64,000 nucleotides of DNA, taken from NCBI RefSeq assembly GCF_900699785.1, contig NZ_LR535679.1, positions 1,302,001-1,366,000 of the forward strand, given 5' to 3'. The notes beneath the pieces are model-generated. The model ran no database searches. It saw only the letters and a list, made by a program, of their open reading frames with translations, and was not told where the DNA came from. The position numbers and the translations under genes were made by a program. Source of the stretch: Campylobacter showae. Lineage in GTDB: Bacteria; Campylobacterota; Campylobacteria; Campylobacterales; Campylobacteraceae. Shown in pieces: positions 36,246 through 44,970 of this stretch (its first letter is position 1; the number at the start of each line of letters is the position of its first letter).

Positions 36246-36896
36246 ATGTTTGAACTTAGAAAACTGCCTTTCGATCCGAAAGCAAACGCCGTCGTTAGCG
36301 AGGAAACCTGTAGCTACCACCACGGCAAGCACCACCAAACCTATGTCAATAACCTAAATAATTTGATAAAAGGTACGGAGTTTGAGGGTGCTAGCCTCTT
36401 TGATATCTTGGTAAAAAGCTCCGGCGGCGTGTTTAACAACGCGGCTCAGGTTTATAACCACGACTTTTACTGGGATTGCATTGCGAAAAAAAGCCAAATG
36501 AGCGACGAGCTAAAATCGCGCCTAGAAAAAGATATTCCAAATTTTAAAGAGGAGTTTTTAAAGGCTGCGACTACGCTTTTTGGCTCCGGCTGGGCATGGC
36601 TAGTTTACAATCCAAAAGAGGACAAACTACAAATCGTACAAACAAGCAACGCGCAAACTCCGGTAACTGACGGCCTTGTGCCGCTTCTAGTCGCGGACGT
36701 TTGGGAGCACGCATACTACGTCGATCACAGAAACGCGCGCCCTGCGTATTTGGAGAAATTGTTTGAAAATATCAACTGGGACTTCGTCTCGAGCGCTTAC
36801 GAGTGGGCGTTAAAAGAGGGTCTTAATTCGGTTAAATTTTACATTACCGAGCTTCACGGCGGCGCTAAATCTTGCTGCGGTTGCGGCTGCCATTAA
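36246..36896 (+). CDS. sodB: Iron superoxide dismutase SodB with Cys-rich tail
   Basis: Removes superoxide. Metal ligands and family motifs are standard: YHHGKHHQTYVNN, NNAAQVYNHDFYW (the AAQ Gln is typical of the Fe form), GSGWAWLVYN and DVWEHAYYVDHRN. 216 residues. Unusually, the protein ends in SCCGCGCH, four Cys in eight residues, outside the normal fold. It could bind a metal or form disulfides, or help scavenge iron/copper; no comparison was possible. The gene is preceded by a consensus promoter and faces no partner genes. Confidence 0.95.
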   Translation: MFELRKLPFDPKANAVVSEETCSYHHGKHHQTYVNNLNNLIKGTEFEGASLFDILVKSSGGVFNNAAQVYNHDFYWDCIAKKSQMSDELKSRLEKDIPNFKEEFLKAATTLFGSGWAWLVYNPKEDKLQIVQTSNAQTPVTDGLVPLLVADVWEHAYYVDHRNARPAYLEKLFENINWDFVSSAYEWALKEGLNSVKFYITELHGGAKSCCGCGCH

Positions 36897-37084
36897 TGCC
36901 GAAAAGTCGCCGATTTCGCGAGCTTTTTAAGAGCGGCGATAAATTTGCGGCGGCTTTTTTTCTAAACAAGCGTAAGTCCGCGAGTAAATTTAGCCTTGAG
37001 CAACGACTCCTTCTTGGCTAAGTTTACTTTATATAAACTATTTTGAAGTAATATTCGAGTCTCATTTCACAAAAAAGGACGAAA

Positions 37085-37450
37085 ATGAAGAAGTTTTTAG
37101 TTTCATCTTTGGCGGCTTTTGCTGCAGTTGCTATGCTTAGCGGTTGCCACGCGCACAAAAGCGAGAGCGCAAACAAAGCTCAGATCACCAAATCAGAAGC
37201 TGAAGTTATTAAATTTACGGGCGTAAACGACCCGAAATACGTCGTTAGACTAAGCTCTACCGATAAATTTAACACAGCCCTGCTAGAAGACAGCAAAGGT
37301 CACAAAATCAACCTTAAAAACGCAGTCACTGCAAGCGGCGTAAGACTAGCGAACGACGATATCGGTACAGAGATAACGTTTAAACGCGGCGAAGGTATCC
37401 TGAACCTTGAAAAAGGCGGCGAGGATATCTTTTTAAGATACGACGAATAA
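37085..37450 (+). CDS. Small lipoprotein, MliC-like
   Basis: 121 residues. Signal peptide with lipobox: LAAFAAVAMLSGC, so the mature protein is lipid-anchored at Cys21, followed by a His/Lys/Ser linker (HAHKSESANK). The C-terminal part INLKNAVTASGVRLANDDIG, then TEITFKRGEGILNLEKGGED matches the pattern of the membrane-bound C-type lysozyme inhibitor (MliC) domain (ASGxRY...KGxxxxL). If right, it protects against host lysozyme. Low homology visible, so the family call is tentative. AAAAAAGGAC lies before the ATG. Confidence 0.72.
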   Translation: MKKFLVSSLAAFAAVAMLSGCHAHKSESANKAQITKSEAEVIKFTGVNDPKYVVRLSSTDKFNTALLEDSKGHKINLKNAVTASGVRLANDDIGTEITFKRGEGILNLEKGGEDIFLRYDE

Positions 37451-37457
37451 AAACTTT

Positions 37458-37484
37458 CCCGCCGAATTTTACGGCGGGGCTCTC
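37458..37484 (+). terminator. Probable terminator after the lipoprotein gene
   Basis: 7-bp GC stem CCCGCCG/CGGCGGG around the loop AATTTTA, then GCTCTCT. Lies 8 bases after the stop codon. Confidence 0.6.
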
Positions 37485-37793
37485 TACTGCTCAAATTTAC
37501 CAAATTTAACTCCCGCAAAATCTCGTCAAATTTGAACTTTCGCTTGCTTTATAGTTTTATTTTAAATTTGCTAAATTTTAATATATCTTATCAAAAATAT
37601 CTTTGTCTTAAAATTTATTAGCTCTCTATAAAATCCCCAAATATACGCGCTTTCAAAGCTATTTTAAACTTAAAAATGACATTTTTAAAATGCCTGGAGA
37701 GCAAATTTCGGTCACTAAATTTTAAGCCAAATTTGCTAAACCATTAGGTATACTTCTAAAATTTTTGTTAAAAAGTAGCTGGAGGGCGGGTGG
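37479..37793. other. AT-rich leader region of nrdD
   Basis: Very AT-rich; no gene. TATACT at 37749-37754 could be the nrdD -10, 40 bases upstream of the ATG. The ribosome-binding site is CTGGAGGG. Confidence 0.45.
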
Positions 37794-39899
37794 ATGAAAT
37801 TTATATTAAAGCGTGATGGAACAAAGCAGGAATACCTACCCTATAAAATCCAAGACGCGATCAAAAAAGCCTTTGAAAGCGAGTCAAAAGAGTACGACGA
37901 TAAGGTCTTTTTGGACGTGATGGGGCACGTGTTTGATAGCGAAGTTTTGAGCGTCGAGGACGTGCAAGACTACATCGAAAAGGCGCTTTTTAACGCGGGA
38001 CACTTCGACGTGATGAAGAGCTTTATGCTCTACCGCCACACGCACAAGCTTCAGCGCGAGCAAATTTTAGGACTAAACGAAGACACCACCTACATCAACT
38101 CCACCCAAACCATCAGCGAGTACATCAACGGCACCGACTGGCGAATTCTCGCCAACTCAAACACCAGCTACTCAAACGCCGGCCTCATCAACAACACCGC
38201 GGGCAAGGTCATCGCCAACTACTGGCTAGATAAGGTGTATAGCAAAGAAGAGGGGCTCGCGCACCGAAACGGCGACTATCACATCCACGATCTTGACTGC
38301 CTCACGGGCTACTGCGCGGGCTGGAGTCTAAGGGCGCTTTTAAACGAGGGCTTTAACGGCGTACGCGGCAGGGTCGAGAGTAAGGCGCCTAAGCACTTTA
38401 GAGAGGCGCTTTATCAGATGGCAAATTTCTTAGGAATTTTACAAAGCGAGTGGGCGGGCGCGCAGGCGTTTAGTAGCTTTGACACATATCTGGCGCCTTA
38501 CGTTTTCCGCGACAAGCTAAGCGATAAAGAGATTAAAAAGGCGATAACGAGCTTTATATTTAACCTAAACGTGCCGGCTCGCTGGGGCCAGAGTCCGTTT
38601 ACCAACGTAACGATCGACATCACCTGCCCGTCCGATCTGCGCGACCAGATACCTACGCGCGAGGATAGGCATATATTTAGCGATCTGGAGGACGCAGAGT
38701 TAGCGCAGGAGGCCGCTAAGCGCGGTTTTAACAAGCTAACCGATATGACCTACCGCGCCTTTGAACCCGAGATGAACCGCATCGACAAGGCGTTTTACGA
38801 GATTATGACCGAGGGCGACAAATGCTCGCAGCCATTTACTTTCCCGATACCTACTGTAAATATCACCGAGGATTTCGACTGGGATAGCGAGGTGGCGAAG
38901 GTGCTTTTTGAAAACACGGCAAAAATGGGCTCGAGCTATTTTCAAAATTTCGTCGGCAGCCAGTACACGACCGATGAAAACGGAAACCGCGTCGCAAACG
39001 ATAAAGCCTATAAACCCGGCCACGTGCGTTCGATGTGCTGCCGCTTGCAGCTAGATTTACGCGAGCTGCTAAAGCGCGGCGGAGGGCTGTTCGGCAGTGC
39101 GGAGATGACCGGCAGCATCGGCGTCGTGACGCTAAATTTAGCTCGCCTAGGCTATCTGTATAAGGGCGATAAAAAGGGGCTCTACACCCGCCTTGAGTAT
39201 CTGCTAAATTTAGCCAAATCCACGCTCGAAAAGAAGCGCGCCTTTATCCAAGAGATGTACGAGCGCGGCCTGTATCCGTATACTGCGCGCTATCTAAAGC
39301 ACTTTAATAATCACTTTAGCACCATCGGCATCAACGGTATGAACGAGCTTTTGAGGAATTTCACGAACGATAAAGAAAACATAGCGACCGATTTCGGACG
39401 AGAGTTTGCGATCGAGATGATAGAGTTTTTGCGCGGTAAAATTCGCGAGTTTCAGGAGAGCACCGGCAACCTTTATAACCTCGAAGCCACGCCGGCCGAG
39501 GGCACTACGTATCGCTTTGCCAAAGAGGACAAAAAGCGCTATCCGGATATCATCCAGGCCGGTTTTGGCGAAAATATCTACTACACCAACTCGACGCAGC
39601 TGCCGGCAAATTTCACCGACGACGCGTTCGAGGCGCTCGATCTGCAAGACGAACTGCAAAGCTCCTACACCGGCGGCACGGTGCTGCACCTGTATATGAA
39701 GGAGCGCATCAGCTCGGCGCAGGCGTGCAAAGATCTCGTGCGCGGCGTGATAAACAACTACAAGCTGCCCTACATCACGATAACGCCGGTCTTTAGCGTC
39801 TGCGCCAAGCACGGCTACATCAGCGGTGAGCACGAATACTGCCCGAAATGCGACGAGGAGCTTTTGGCGGAGTTTAAGGCTGAAAATAGCGTAAAATAG
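37794..39899 (+). CDS. nrdD: Anaerobic ribonucleotide reductase NrdD lacking the glycyl-radical end
   Basis: Class III ribonucleoside-triphosphate reductase, 701 residues. Residues 1-90 are an ATP-cone regulatory domain (KFILKRDGTKQEYLPYKIQD). The large barrel follows (LANSNTSYSNAGLINNTAGK, HIHDLDCLTGYCAGWS, FTFPIPTVNITEDFDW, RSMCCRLQLDLREL with the active-site Cys, GGLFGSAEMTGSIGVVTLNL). The C-terminus runs ITPVFSVCAKHGY, HEYCPKCDEELLAEFKAENSVK and stops. The usual continuation with the Gly that carries the radical (R-V-x-G-Y) is absent, and no such segment is seen in the gap behind. NrdG, the activase, is also not in the window. Either the radical part is a separate gene elsewhere or this copy is inactive. 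Confidence 0.93.
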   Translation: MKFILKRDGTKQEYLPYKIQDAIKKAFESESKEYDDKVFLDVMGHVFDSEVLSVEDVQDYIEKALFNAGHFDVMKSFMLYRHTHKLQREQILGLNEDTTYINSTQTISEYINGTDWRILANSNTSYSNAGLINNTAGKVIANYWLDKVYSKEEGLAHRNGDYHIHDLDCLTGYCAGWSLRALLNEGFNGVRGRVESKAPKHFREALYQMANFLGILQSEWAGAQAFSSFDTYLAPYVFRDKLSDKEIKKAITSFIFNLNVPARWGQSPFTNVTIDITCPSDLRDQIPTREDRHIFSDLEDAELAQEAAKRGFNKLTDMTYRAFEPEMNRIDKAFYEIMTEGDKCSQPFTFPIPTVNITEDFDWDSEVAKVLFENTAKMGSSYFQNFVGSQYTTDENGNRVANDKAYKPGHVRSMCCRLQLDLRELLKRGGGLFGSAEMTGSIGVVTLNLARLGYLYKGDKKGLYTRLEYLLNLAKSTLEKKRAFIQEMYERGLYPYTARYLKHFNNHFSTIGINGMNELLRNFTNDKENIATDFGREFAIEMIEFLRGKIREFQESTGNLYNLEATPAEGTTYRFAKEDKKRYPDIIQAGFGENIYYTNSTQLPANFTDDAFEALDLQDELQSSYTGGTVLHLYMKERISSAQACKDLVRGVINNYKLPYITITPVFSVCAKHGYISGEHEYCPKCDEELLAEFKAENSVK

Positions 39900-39977
39900 G
39901 CTAAATTTGAGTGGCGAAGCTAGGCTTTACCGCTCAAATTTGACTTTGTATTTATGTATAAAATCAAAATTTAACTA

Positions 39978-40017
39978 AATTTGGCCCCGCCCGAGTAAAA
40001 ATAAGCGGGGCAAATTT
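39978..40017. terminator. Bidirectional terminator between nrdD and asparaginase
   Basis: Stem GCCCCGC/GCGGGGC (39984-39990 with 40005-40011), flanked on both sides by AAATTT that extend the pairing around a one-base bulge. It lies between convergent genes. Confidence 0.7.
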
Positions 40018-40071
40018 GATCATTTCTCGCCGAGCGCTTTACCTGCTCTCCGCGCTAGCTACTAAAATCAA

Positions 40072-41112
40072 TCATTTCTCGCCAAGCGGCCAGTAAACGA
40101 TCGGCTTAGCTCCGAGTCTTGCTTCGCCGTGATACATGCCGAGCTTGTCTTTCGTCCATGCAAAGCCCGTGTGTCCGTGCTTGTCGATCGAGATGATGCC
40201 GCCGCTACCGCCTAAAGCTTTGACCTCTTTTACCGCTTCTTCGGCGGCCTTTTGCACGTCGGAAGTTTTGTATTTATAAAGAGCCGAGACCTCGTGTGCG
40301 GCGTTTACGCGCATGTAGATGTCGCCAGTGCCGGTGCAAGAAACCGCCACCGAGTCGTTGTCGGCGTAGGTTCCCGAGCCTATTATCGGGCTATCGCCGA
40401 TGCGGCCGGTCATTTTGTTGGTCATGCCGCCCGTGCTGGTAGCCGCGGCTAGGTTGCCGTTTTTATCCAGCGCGATCGCGCCCACGGTGCCAAGATACGG
40501 GCGCTCGTGTAAATTTAACGACGTCTTTTTTGCCTTTTCGCTATCAAGTAGCAGCTTTTGCTTCTCTTTAGCTTTTTGCAGCGCGTCGTATCTAAACTGC
40601 GTGAAAAAATACTTCTGATCGACCATCTCTAGGCCGTTTTCTTTGGCGAGTTTGTCGGCTCCCTCGCCTGCAACAAGCGTATGCCACGTCTTATCCATCA
40701 CGAGCCTGGCGCCTAGGATCGGGTTTTTGATATGCCGCGCCATCGCGACTGCGCCCGCTTTTTTGGTCGAGCCGTCCATTATCGAGGCGTCAAGCTCGTT
40801 AAATCCGTCGGCTGTAAATACCGCGCCCTTGCCCGCGTTAAAATTCGGATCGTCCTCAAGCACCATAATGGCCGCCGTTACGGCATCCATCGCGGTGCCG
40901 CCTTTTTCAAGCACGGCTTGACCAGCCAAAAGCGCCTTTTTCATCGGTTCCTCGCGGATTTTAAATTCCTCTTTGGTTAGATCAAGTCCGCTGGTACCGC
41001 CGTGAATGACGATGACTGGAGAAAATTTCTCCTGCGCATTCGCAACCGTTAGCCCGAGCAGGGCCAAACTCGCCGCCATAAAAACGGCCTTTGAGAGTGA
41101 AAAGTGCTTCAT
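40072..41112 (-). CDS. Secreted isoaspartyl peptidase / L-asparaginase (Ntn family)
   Basis: 346 residues, signal peptide (MKHFSLSKAVFMAASLALLGLTVANA), so periplasmic. The family-defining segments are VIHGGTSG, KGAVFTADGFNELDASIMDG, HVVARHIKNPI-type region, and the autoprocessing site GTVGAIALDKNGNLAAATST, where the Thr becomes the N-terminal nucleophile of the beta subunit; GSGTYAD and GSGGIISIDK follow. Cleaves isoaspartyl dipeptides and asparagine; in asparagine-using campylobacters the periplasmic location lets external amino acids feed into aspartate. It is a single gene. Confidence 0.93.
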   Translation of the reverse strand: MKHFSLSKAVFMAASLALLGLTVANAQEKFSPVIVIHGGTSGLDLTKEEFKIREEPMKKALLAGQAVLEKGGTAMDAVTAAIMVLEDDPNFNAGKGAVFTADGFNELDASIMDGSTKKAGAVAMARHIKNPILGARLVMDKTWHTLVAGEGADKLAKENGLEMVDQKYFFTQFRYDALQKAKEKQKLLLDSEKAKKTSLNLHERPYLGTVGAIALDKNGNLAAATSTGGMTNKMTGRIGDSPIIGSGTYADNDSVAVSCTGTGDIYMRVNAAHEVSALYKYKTSDVQKAAEEAVKEVKALGGSGGIISIDKHGHTGFAWTKDKLGMYHGEARLGAKPIVYWPLGEK

Positions 41113-41144
41113 GGAGTCTCCTTTGGGGTAAGATTTAAAATAAT

Positions 41145-41150
41145 ATTATA
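41145..41150 (-). promoter_or_regulatory. -10 box of the asparaginase gene
   Basis: Minus-strand TATAAT (context AATTATAATATT) 33 bases before the ATG, AAAGGAGAC ribosome-binding site. Confidence 0.6.
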
Positions 41151-41458
41151 ATTTTATCTCTTAAGAATAAGTTAAAGATTTTCTTGCCTAACTGATAACC
41201 TATATAAAATTTATGAAGTAATTTTGGCTATTTGTTTTTATCGCCAAATGCGAAATACCGTATACAGCTCGCCTTGCTGAGGCAAATTTACTCTAAATTT
41301 GTCTTAATCGTCAGCGTGATCTGTATCGGTGCTAGAGGCTGCAAATTTAAGTCCGCTAAGCGTTAAAATCGGCGCGGTATCTGAAATTATTGGCAAGACG
41401 ATTAAGGTGTAGTTTGTGATAAGGCGCACGCGTCCTAGTCTATAGCATCAAATTTAGT
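41151..41458. other. Gap between GNAT and asparaginase genes
   Basis: No gene supported. AT-rich left half; the right half is GC-richer with AAATTT motifs and may be decayed sequence. Confidence 0.4.
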
Positions 41459-42073
41459 TTACTCCAATTTTTTGCCCAGTATCGCTAGGCTCTCGAGCTT
41501 GCCGCCCATATCGCAGACTTCGGGTAGTTCGCCCCAGCGCGTAAAGCCGAATTTCGCAAACAAATTTAGGCTAGCGGCGTTGCTGGAAAATATCAGCGCG
41601 ACGATGTTTTTGACGCCAAATTTGGGCGCGAGTTTAAGCATAAAATTTACTAGCCGTCCGCCCAGTCCTTTGCCGCGAGCGCCCGGTACGACGTAGACGC
41701 TGATCTCGGCCGTGATGCGGTAGCCCTCGCGCGGATGATAGTCGCCAAGTCTGCCCCAGGCTAAGATTTCGACCTTTTGGTTTGCGGCGTCTATCTTTTG
41801 CGCGCCGAAATTTTCGCCGTCTGAGTCAAATTTTCTCTCGCAATCAGCTTCGCCGTAATTTCCCTCGCAAAGCTCGCGTAGCACGTATATCGGGCGATTT
41901 GCCGCCTTGTGCGCGTCAAACCACGCTTCGCGCTCCTCTATGCCGACCGGATGCAGCGTGGCCGTGGCGTTTCGCTCTAAAACACTCGCGTTATAAATGC
42001 GCGTGATAGCGGCTAGATCAGCCTTGACGGCGCGCGAGATTTCGTATTTTGCGTCGGCGGGTTTTTCTTGCAT
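41459..42073 (-). CDS. GNAT acetyltransferase, phosphinothricin/methionine-sulfoximine type, with insertion
   Basis: 204 residues. N-terminus AVKADLAAITRIYNASVLER, and the acetyl-CoA-binding motif A (VYVVPGARGKGLGGRLVN) and B (LFAKFGFTRWGELPEVCDMGG) match the PAT/MddA group that acetylates phosphinothricin-like amino acids. Between RPIYVLRE and ILAWGRLGDYHPREGYR, where family members go directly into strand beta4, sits a ~30-residue hydrophilic insertion (LCEGNYGEADCERKFDSDGE...), encoded at ~41775-41880 with AAATTT motifs. Without it the protein would have the usual ~170 residues. Activity may still be normal if the insertion loops out. Confidence 0.88.
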   Translation of the reverse strand: MQEKPADAKYEISRAVKADLAAITRIYNASVLERNATATLHPVGIEEREAWFDAHKAANRPIYVLRELCEGNYGEADCERKFDSDGENFGAQKIDAANQKVEILAWGRLGDYHPREGYRITAEISVYVVPGARGKGLGGRLVNFMLKLAPKFGVKNIVALIFSSNAASLNLFAKFGFTRWGELPEVCDMGGKLESLAILGKKLE

Positions 42074-42170
42074 CTTGAGGCCTTTTGTTAGATTTAGCCG
42101 ATTTTACGTCAAATTTGATTAAAAATAGCAACTCGGACGTCAAATTTGAACTGAAAACAGGCCCGAATTT

Positions 42171-42199
42171 TAGTGCCGTAAAGGTGCGGGTCTAGCCGC
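42171..42199. repeat. Dispersed GGTGCGGGT repeat, copy 2
   Basis: TAGTGCCGTAAAGGTGCGGG then TCTAGCCGC, in the gap before murI. Compare copies near 17968 and 47082. Confidence 0.5.
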
Positions 42200-42250
42200 A
42201 GCTAAAAGGCAAAATTTGCGTCCAAAGGCGAAATCGCCGCAAATTTGAGT

Positions 42251-42256
42251 TATAAT
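42251..42256 (+). promoter_or_regulatory. -10 box of murI
   Basis: TATAAT 30 bases before the murI start TTG at 42286. Confidence 0.6.
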
Positions 42257-42285
42257 CTCTTTTAAATTTAACCTTGGATAAAGAT

Positions 42286-43413
42286 TTGAAAATAGCGTTT
42301 TTTGACTCGGGTATCGGCGGGCTGAGCGTGCTCGCCGAGGCTCTGCGGCGGTTTAGTGGGGCGGAGTTTTTGTATTTTGCCGACGAGGATCACGTCCCCT
42401 ACGGCACAAAAAGTAGGGCCGAGATCGTGCGGCTGAGCCTCGATGCGGTCGGGTTTCTGGTCTCGCGCGGTGCGGACGGGGTCGTCGTCGCTTGCAACAC
42501 CGCTACAAGCGCGGCTATCTCGGAGCTTCGCGGCGCATTTAGCGTGCCGGTCATCGGCATGGAGCCCGCCGTCAAGCTCGCTGCGGACAGCTTCGGCGCG
42601 CGCCCGACGCTGCTCATCGCTACGCCGCTAACGATCGCAGGCGAGAAGCTTGCGCGCCTCGTTGGGCGGCTGGAGTGCGAGACGTGGAGCTTGCCGCTGC
42701 CACGCCTCGTGGAGTTTGCGCAGGATTTGGAGTTTGGCTCGCCCGCAGTTCGGACCTATCTGCGTGAGGAACTGGCTAAATTTGAGCTTGAGCGCCTCGG
42801 TTCGCTCGTGCTAGGATGTACGCATTTTAATTATTTCAAGGACGTTTTGCGCGAAATTTTGCCTCCGCACGTGCGCATCGTCGACGGCATAGACGGCACG
42901 CTAAACCGCCTTGCAAGCGAGCTGGGCGGAGGGCTAAAGCTTGCGCACGGCGAGGATTTGCCCTCGCAGGTGGCTAAATTTGACGCTAAGGACGGCATAA
43001 AATTTGATACGAATTCATCTACGCAAGTCAGTAAATTTAAAGCGGAAGGACGAGGCGCGGACGGCTATGCAAAATTTAACGCAAATTCGCAAACGGGCGA
43101 ACTTGATGCCCGCGAGCGCGACGGCAGGCTGGCAGGCGATGTGCACGCCGTAGAGCAGTGCGGCGAAGACAAACGCCGCATGTTACCGCGCGCTGTAGAT
43201 GCGAATTTGCAGCTCAAGCTTTATTCTCGAGGTGGCGCGGACTTGTCCTTGGAATTTGAGCCGAGAGGCAATGAAATGGACATTCCGCGAGTGAATTATC
43301 CAAACGGCAACAGCGTGGAGTATTTTTACTCGGGCAGGGCGCTAGATGCGGCGCAGCTACGCAAGGTGGAACTGTTTTTAAAGCGGCTTGATGCGATGCG
43401 GGAGATTAACTAA
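42286..43413 (+). CDS. murI: Glutamate racemase with large C-terminal insertion
   Basis: Makes D-glutamate for peptidoglycan. The Asp/Cys active site is intact: FFDSGIGGLSVL (Asp), VVACNTATSA (Cys70) and LVLGCTHFNYF (Cys178). TTG at 42286 fits the usual start (MKIAFFDSG) and has GGATAAAG upstream; a TTG at 42274 is the other choice. The protein has 375 residues against ~250-270 normally. Residues ~213-340 are a hydrophilic insertion rich in Asp, Arg, Lys-Phe pairs, encoded by DNA with four AAATTT motifs, placed before the normal last strand/helix (VEYFYSGR...VELFLKRLD). It looks like a recent expansion that has kept the frame. Confidence 0.92.
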   Translation: MKIAFFDSGIGGLSVLAEALRRFSGAEFLYFADEDHVPYGTKSRAEIVRLSLDAVGFLVSRGADGVVVACNTATSAAISELRGAFSVPVIGMEPAVKLAADSFGARPTLLIATPLTIAGEKLARLVGRLECETWSLPLPRLVEFAQDLEFGSPAVRTYLREELAKFELERLGSLVLGCTHFNYFKDVLREILPPHVRIVDGIDGTLNRLASELGGGLKLAHGEDLPSQVAKFDAKDGIKFDTNSSTQVSKFKAEGRGADGYAKFNANSQTGELDARERDGRLAGDVHAVEQCGEDKRRMLPRAVDANLQLKLYSRGGADLSLEFEPRGNEMDIPRVNYPNGNSVEYFYSGRALDAAQLRKVELFLKRLDAMREIN

Positions 43414-43770
43414 CGCCGTACTCGCTGCGCGTCGCTTTGCGTAAGTAAAAAGCGCGATAAACAAGCAGGCTTGCGCGCAAATTTAATGCTGGCGGCGATG
43501 TAAATTCGGCGTCACGAACTACTCAAATTTCCGGCGAAACAGCTAGCCCAAAATCCATAAAAACCAAGTGCAGTTAAATTTGCCGCCTTTAAAGCAAATC
43601 AAAAAACTGCATTTTAGCGGCAAATTTAAAATCTAATCGTTCAAATTTAGCATTCGGCGGATTTTATGGCTCGTCCGTCCGCCTTGCAAAATATATTTAA
43701 ACGCCCGCACGGCCGCGCCTCAAACAGCTGGCCGCAAGCGTTTAAAAAGAGCCGTTATGCTAGCTAAATT
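43414..43770. other. Repeat-rich gap between murI and the M48 gene
   Basis: 357 bases between convergent genes; several AAATTT motifs, no gene or clear terminator. Confidence 0.5.
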
Positions 43771-44580
43771 TTACTTTTTGGCTTGCAGATACACCGGCTC
43801 GAGCTTGGCTGCGACCTCGCGCAGATCGGCGATGCGGCTCTGGCTAGACGGGTGGGTGCTTAGTATCTCAGGCACGTTACCGCCGCTTTTTTGCGACATT
43901 TTGACCCAGACGTTCACCGCCTCTTTAGGATCGTAGCCCGCCCGCGCCATCAGCTCCGTGCCGATGTGGTCGGCCTCGCGTTCGTGCGAGCGAGAAAACG
44001 GCAACGAGATGGTGTACTGCGCGGCCATGTTCATGGCGCCGGTAGCTAGATCGCCTAGTCCCGCAGCCTGCGAAACGGCGAAAATGCCGACGTTTTTGAG
44101 CATATCCGTGCTGGCCTGCTCGCGGCTATGTTCGCGCAGCGCGTGCGCGATCTCGTGTCCCATGACTGCGGCTAGCTCGCCGTTTGTGAGCGAGAGATTT
44201 TTGATGATGCCGCTATAAACGACGATGCGGCCGCCAGGCATACACCACGCGTTTATCGTGTTTTCGTCGATCACGTTTACTTCCCATTTCCACTTGAGCG
44301 CATCCTCTCTAAATGCTCCGACCTGCGCGATCAGGCGTTTAGCGACGTCTTGCACTCTTTTTGTCATCACGGGATCGATGTTTAGCGCGCCTTTTTTGCG
44401 TGCGCCGCTTAGCGTCTCTACGTAGGCTTTGGCTGCGGCTTCGTTCATCTCCTGCTCGCCCACCAAAAACATCTGGCGTCTGTTTTCGCCAAGCGCTCCG
44501 CCGCTAGTGGAGCTGGTGAAGCAGCCAGTCAGCATCGTCGCGGTAAATACGGCGAGTAAAATAATTTTTCTTATCGTCAT
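43771..44580 (-). CDS. M48-family zinc metalloprotease, lipoprotein
   Basis: 269 residues. Lipobox in TATMLTGCFTSS anchors it at Cys20. Zinc protease motif AAVMGHEIAHALREHSREQ (HExxH) with the third ligand in SHEREADHIGTELMARAGY, as in the LoiP/YcaL/BepA peptidases that clean up misfolded outer-membrane proteins. CMPGGRIVVYSGI precedes the active site. Ends in STHPSSQSRIADL, also conserved. Single gene on the minus strand; periplasmic face of a membrane expected. Confidence 0.93.
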   Translation of the reverse strand: MTIRKIILLAVFTATMLTGCFTSSTSGGALGENRRQMFLVGEQEMNEAAAKAYVETLSGARKKGALNIDPVMTKRVQDVAKRLIAQVGAFREDALKWKWEVNVIDENTINAWCMPGGRIVVYSGIIKNLSLTNGELAAVMGHEIAHALREHSREQASTDMLKNVGIFAVSQAAGLGDLATGAMNMAAQYTISLPFSRSHEREADHIGTELMARAGYDPKEAVNVWVKMSQKSGGNVPEILSTHPSSQSRIADLREVAAKLEPVYLQAKK

Positions 44581-44970
44581 TTTTCATCCTTTGCGAGATT
44601 TTGGCGATTATACCTCTAAAACGGCTATAAATTCGTAAATAGCCGTTTAAATTTGGCTTAACGGCGTCAAATTTGTAAAGAAACGGCGGGTAAATTTGCG
44701 TCTTGGAAATTTGACGGCGTAAATTGTTCCGTTTGGGCGGGCTTAAACGGATCCGCATTTTGAGCATTTGGGTCAAATTCGGCAAATTTTAGCGGCTCGG
44801 TTTTGTCGGCTCGGACGCGGCTCACAAGCTCAAATTTGATCGCCGCCCGCAAGGCGTCAAATTTAAAAAAAACCGCGAGTTCGTTAAATTTGCCGAATTT
44901 GCAACCGAGCGAGCCGTCAAATTTGCGTCCGAAACGCTAAATTTGAGCCGCCGACGAAGCATGAAGGTTT
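44581..44970. repeat. Repeat-dense gap
   Basis: 390 bases between two minus-strand genes with ten AAATTT cores, many as GTCAAATTTG or GTTAAATTTG. No gene found. Confidence 0.75.

Noticed and set aside
36901..36965. Terminator after sodB
   Set aside because: The GCGGCG words there are direct repeats; only a weak TCGCCG/CGGCGA pairing with a long loop was found.
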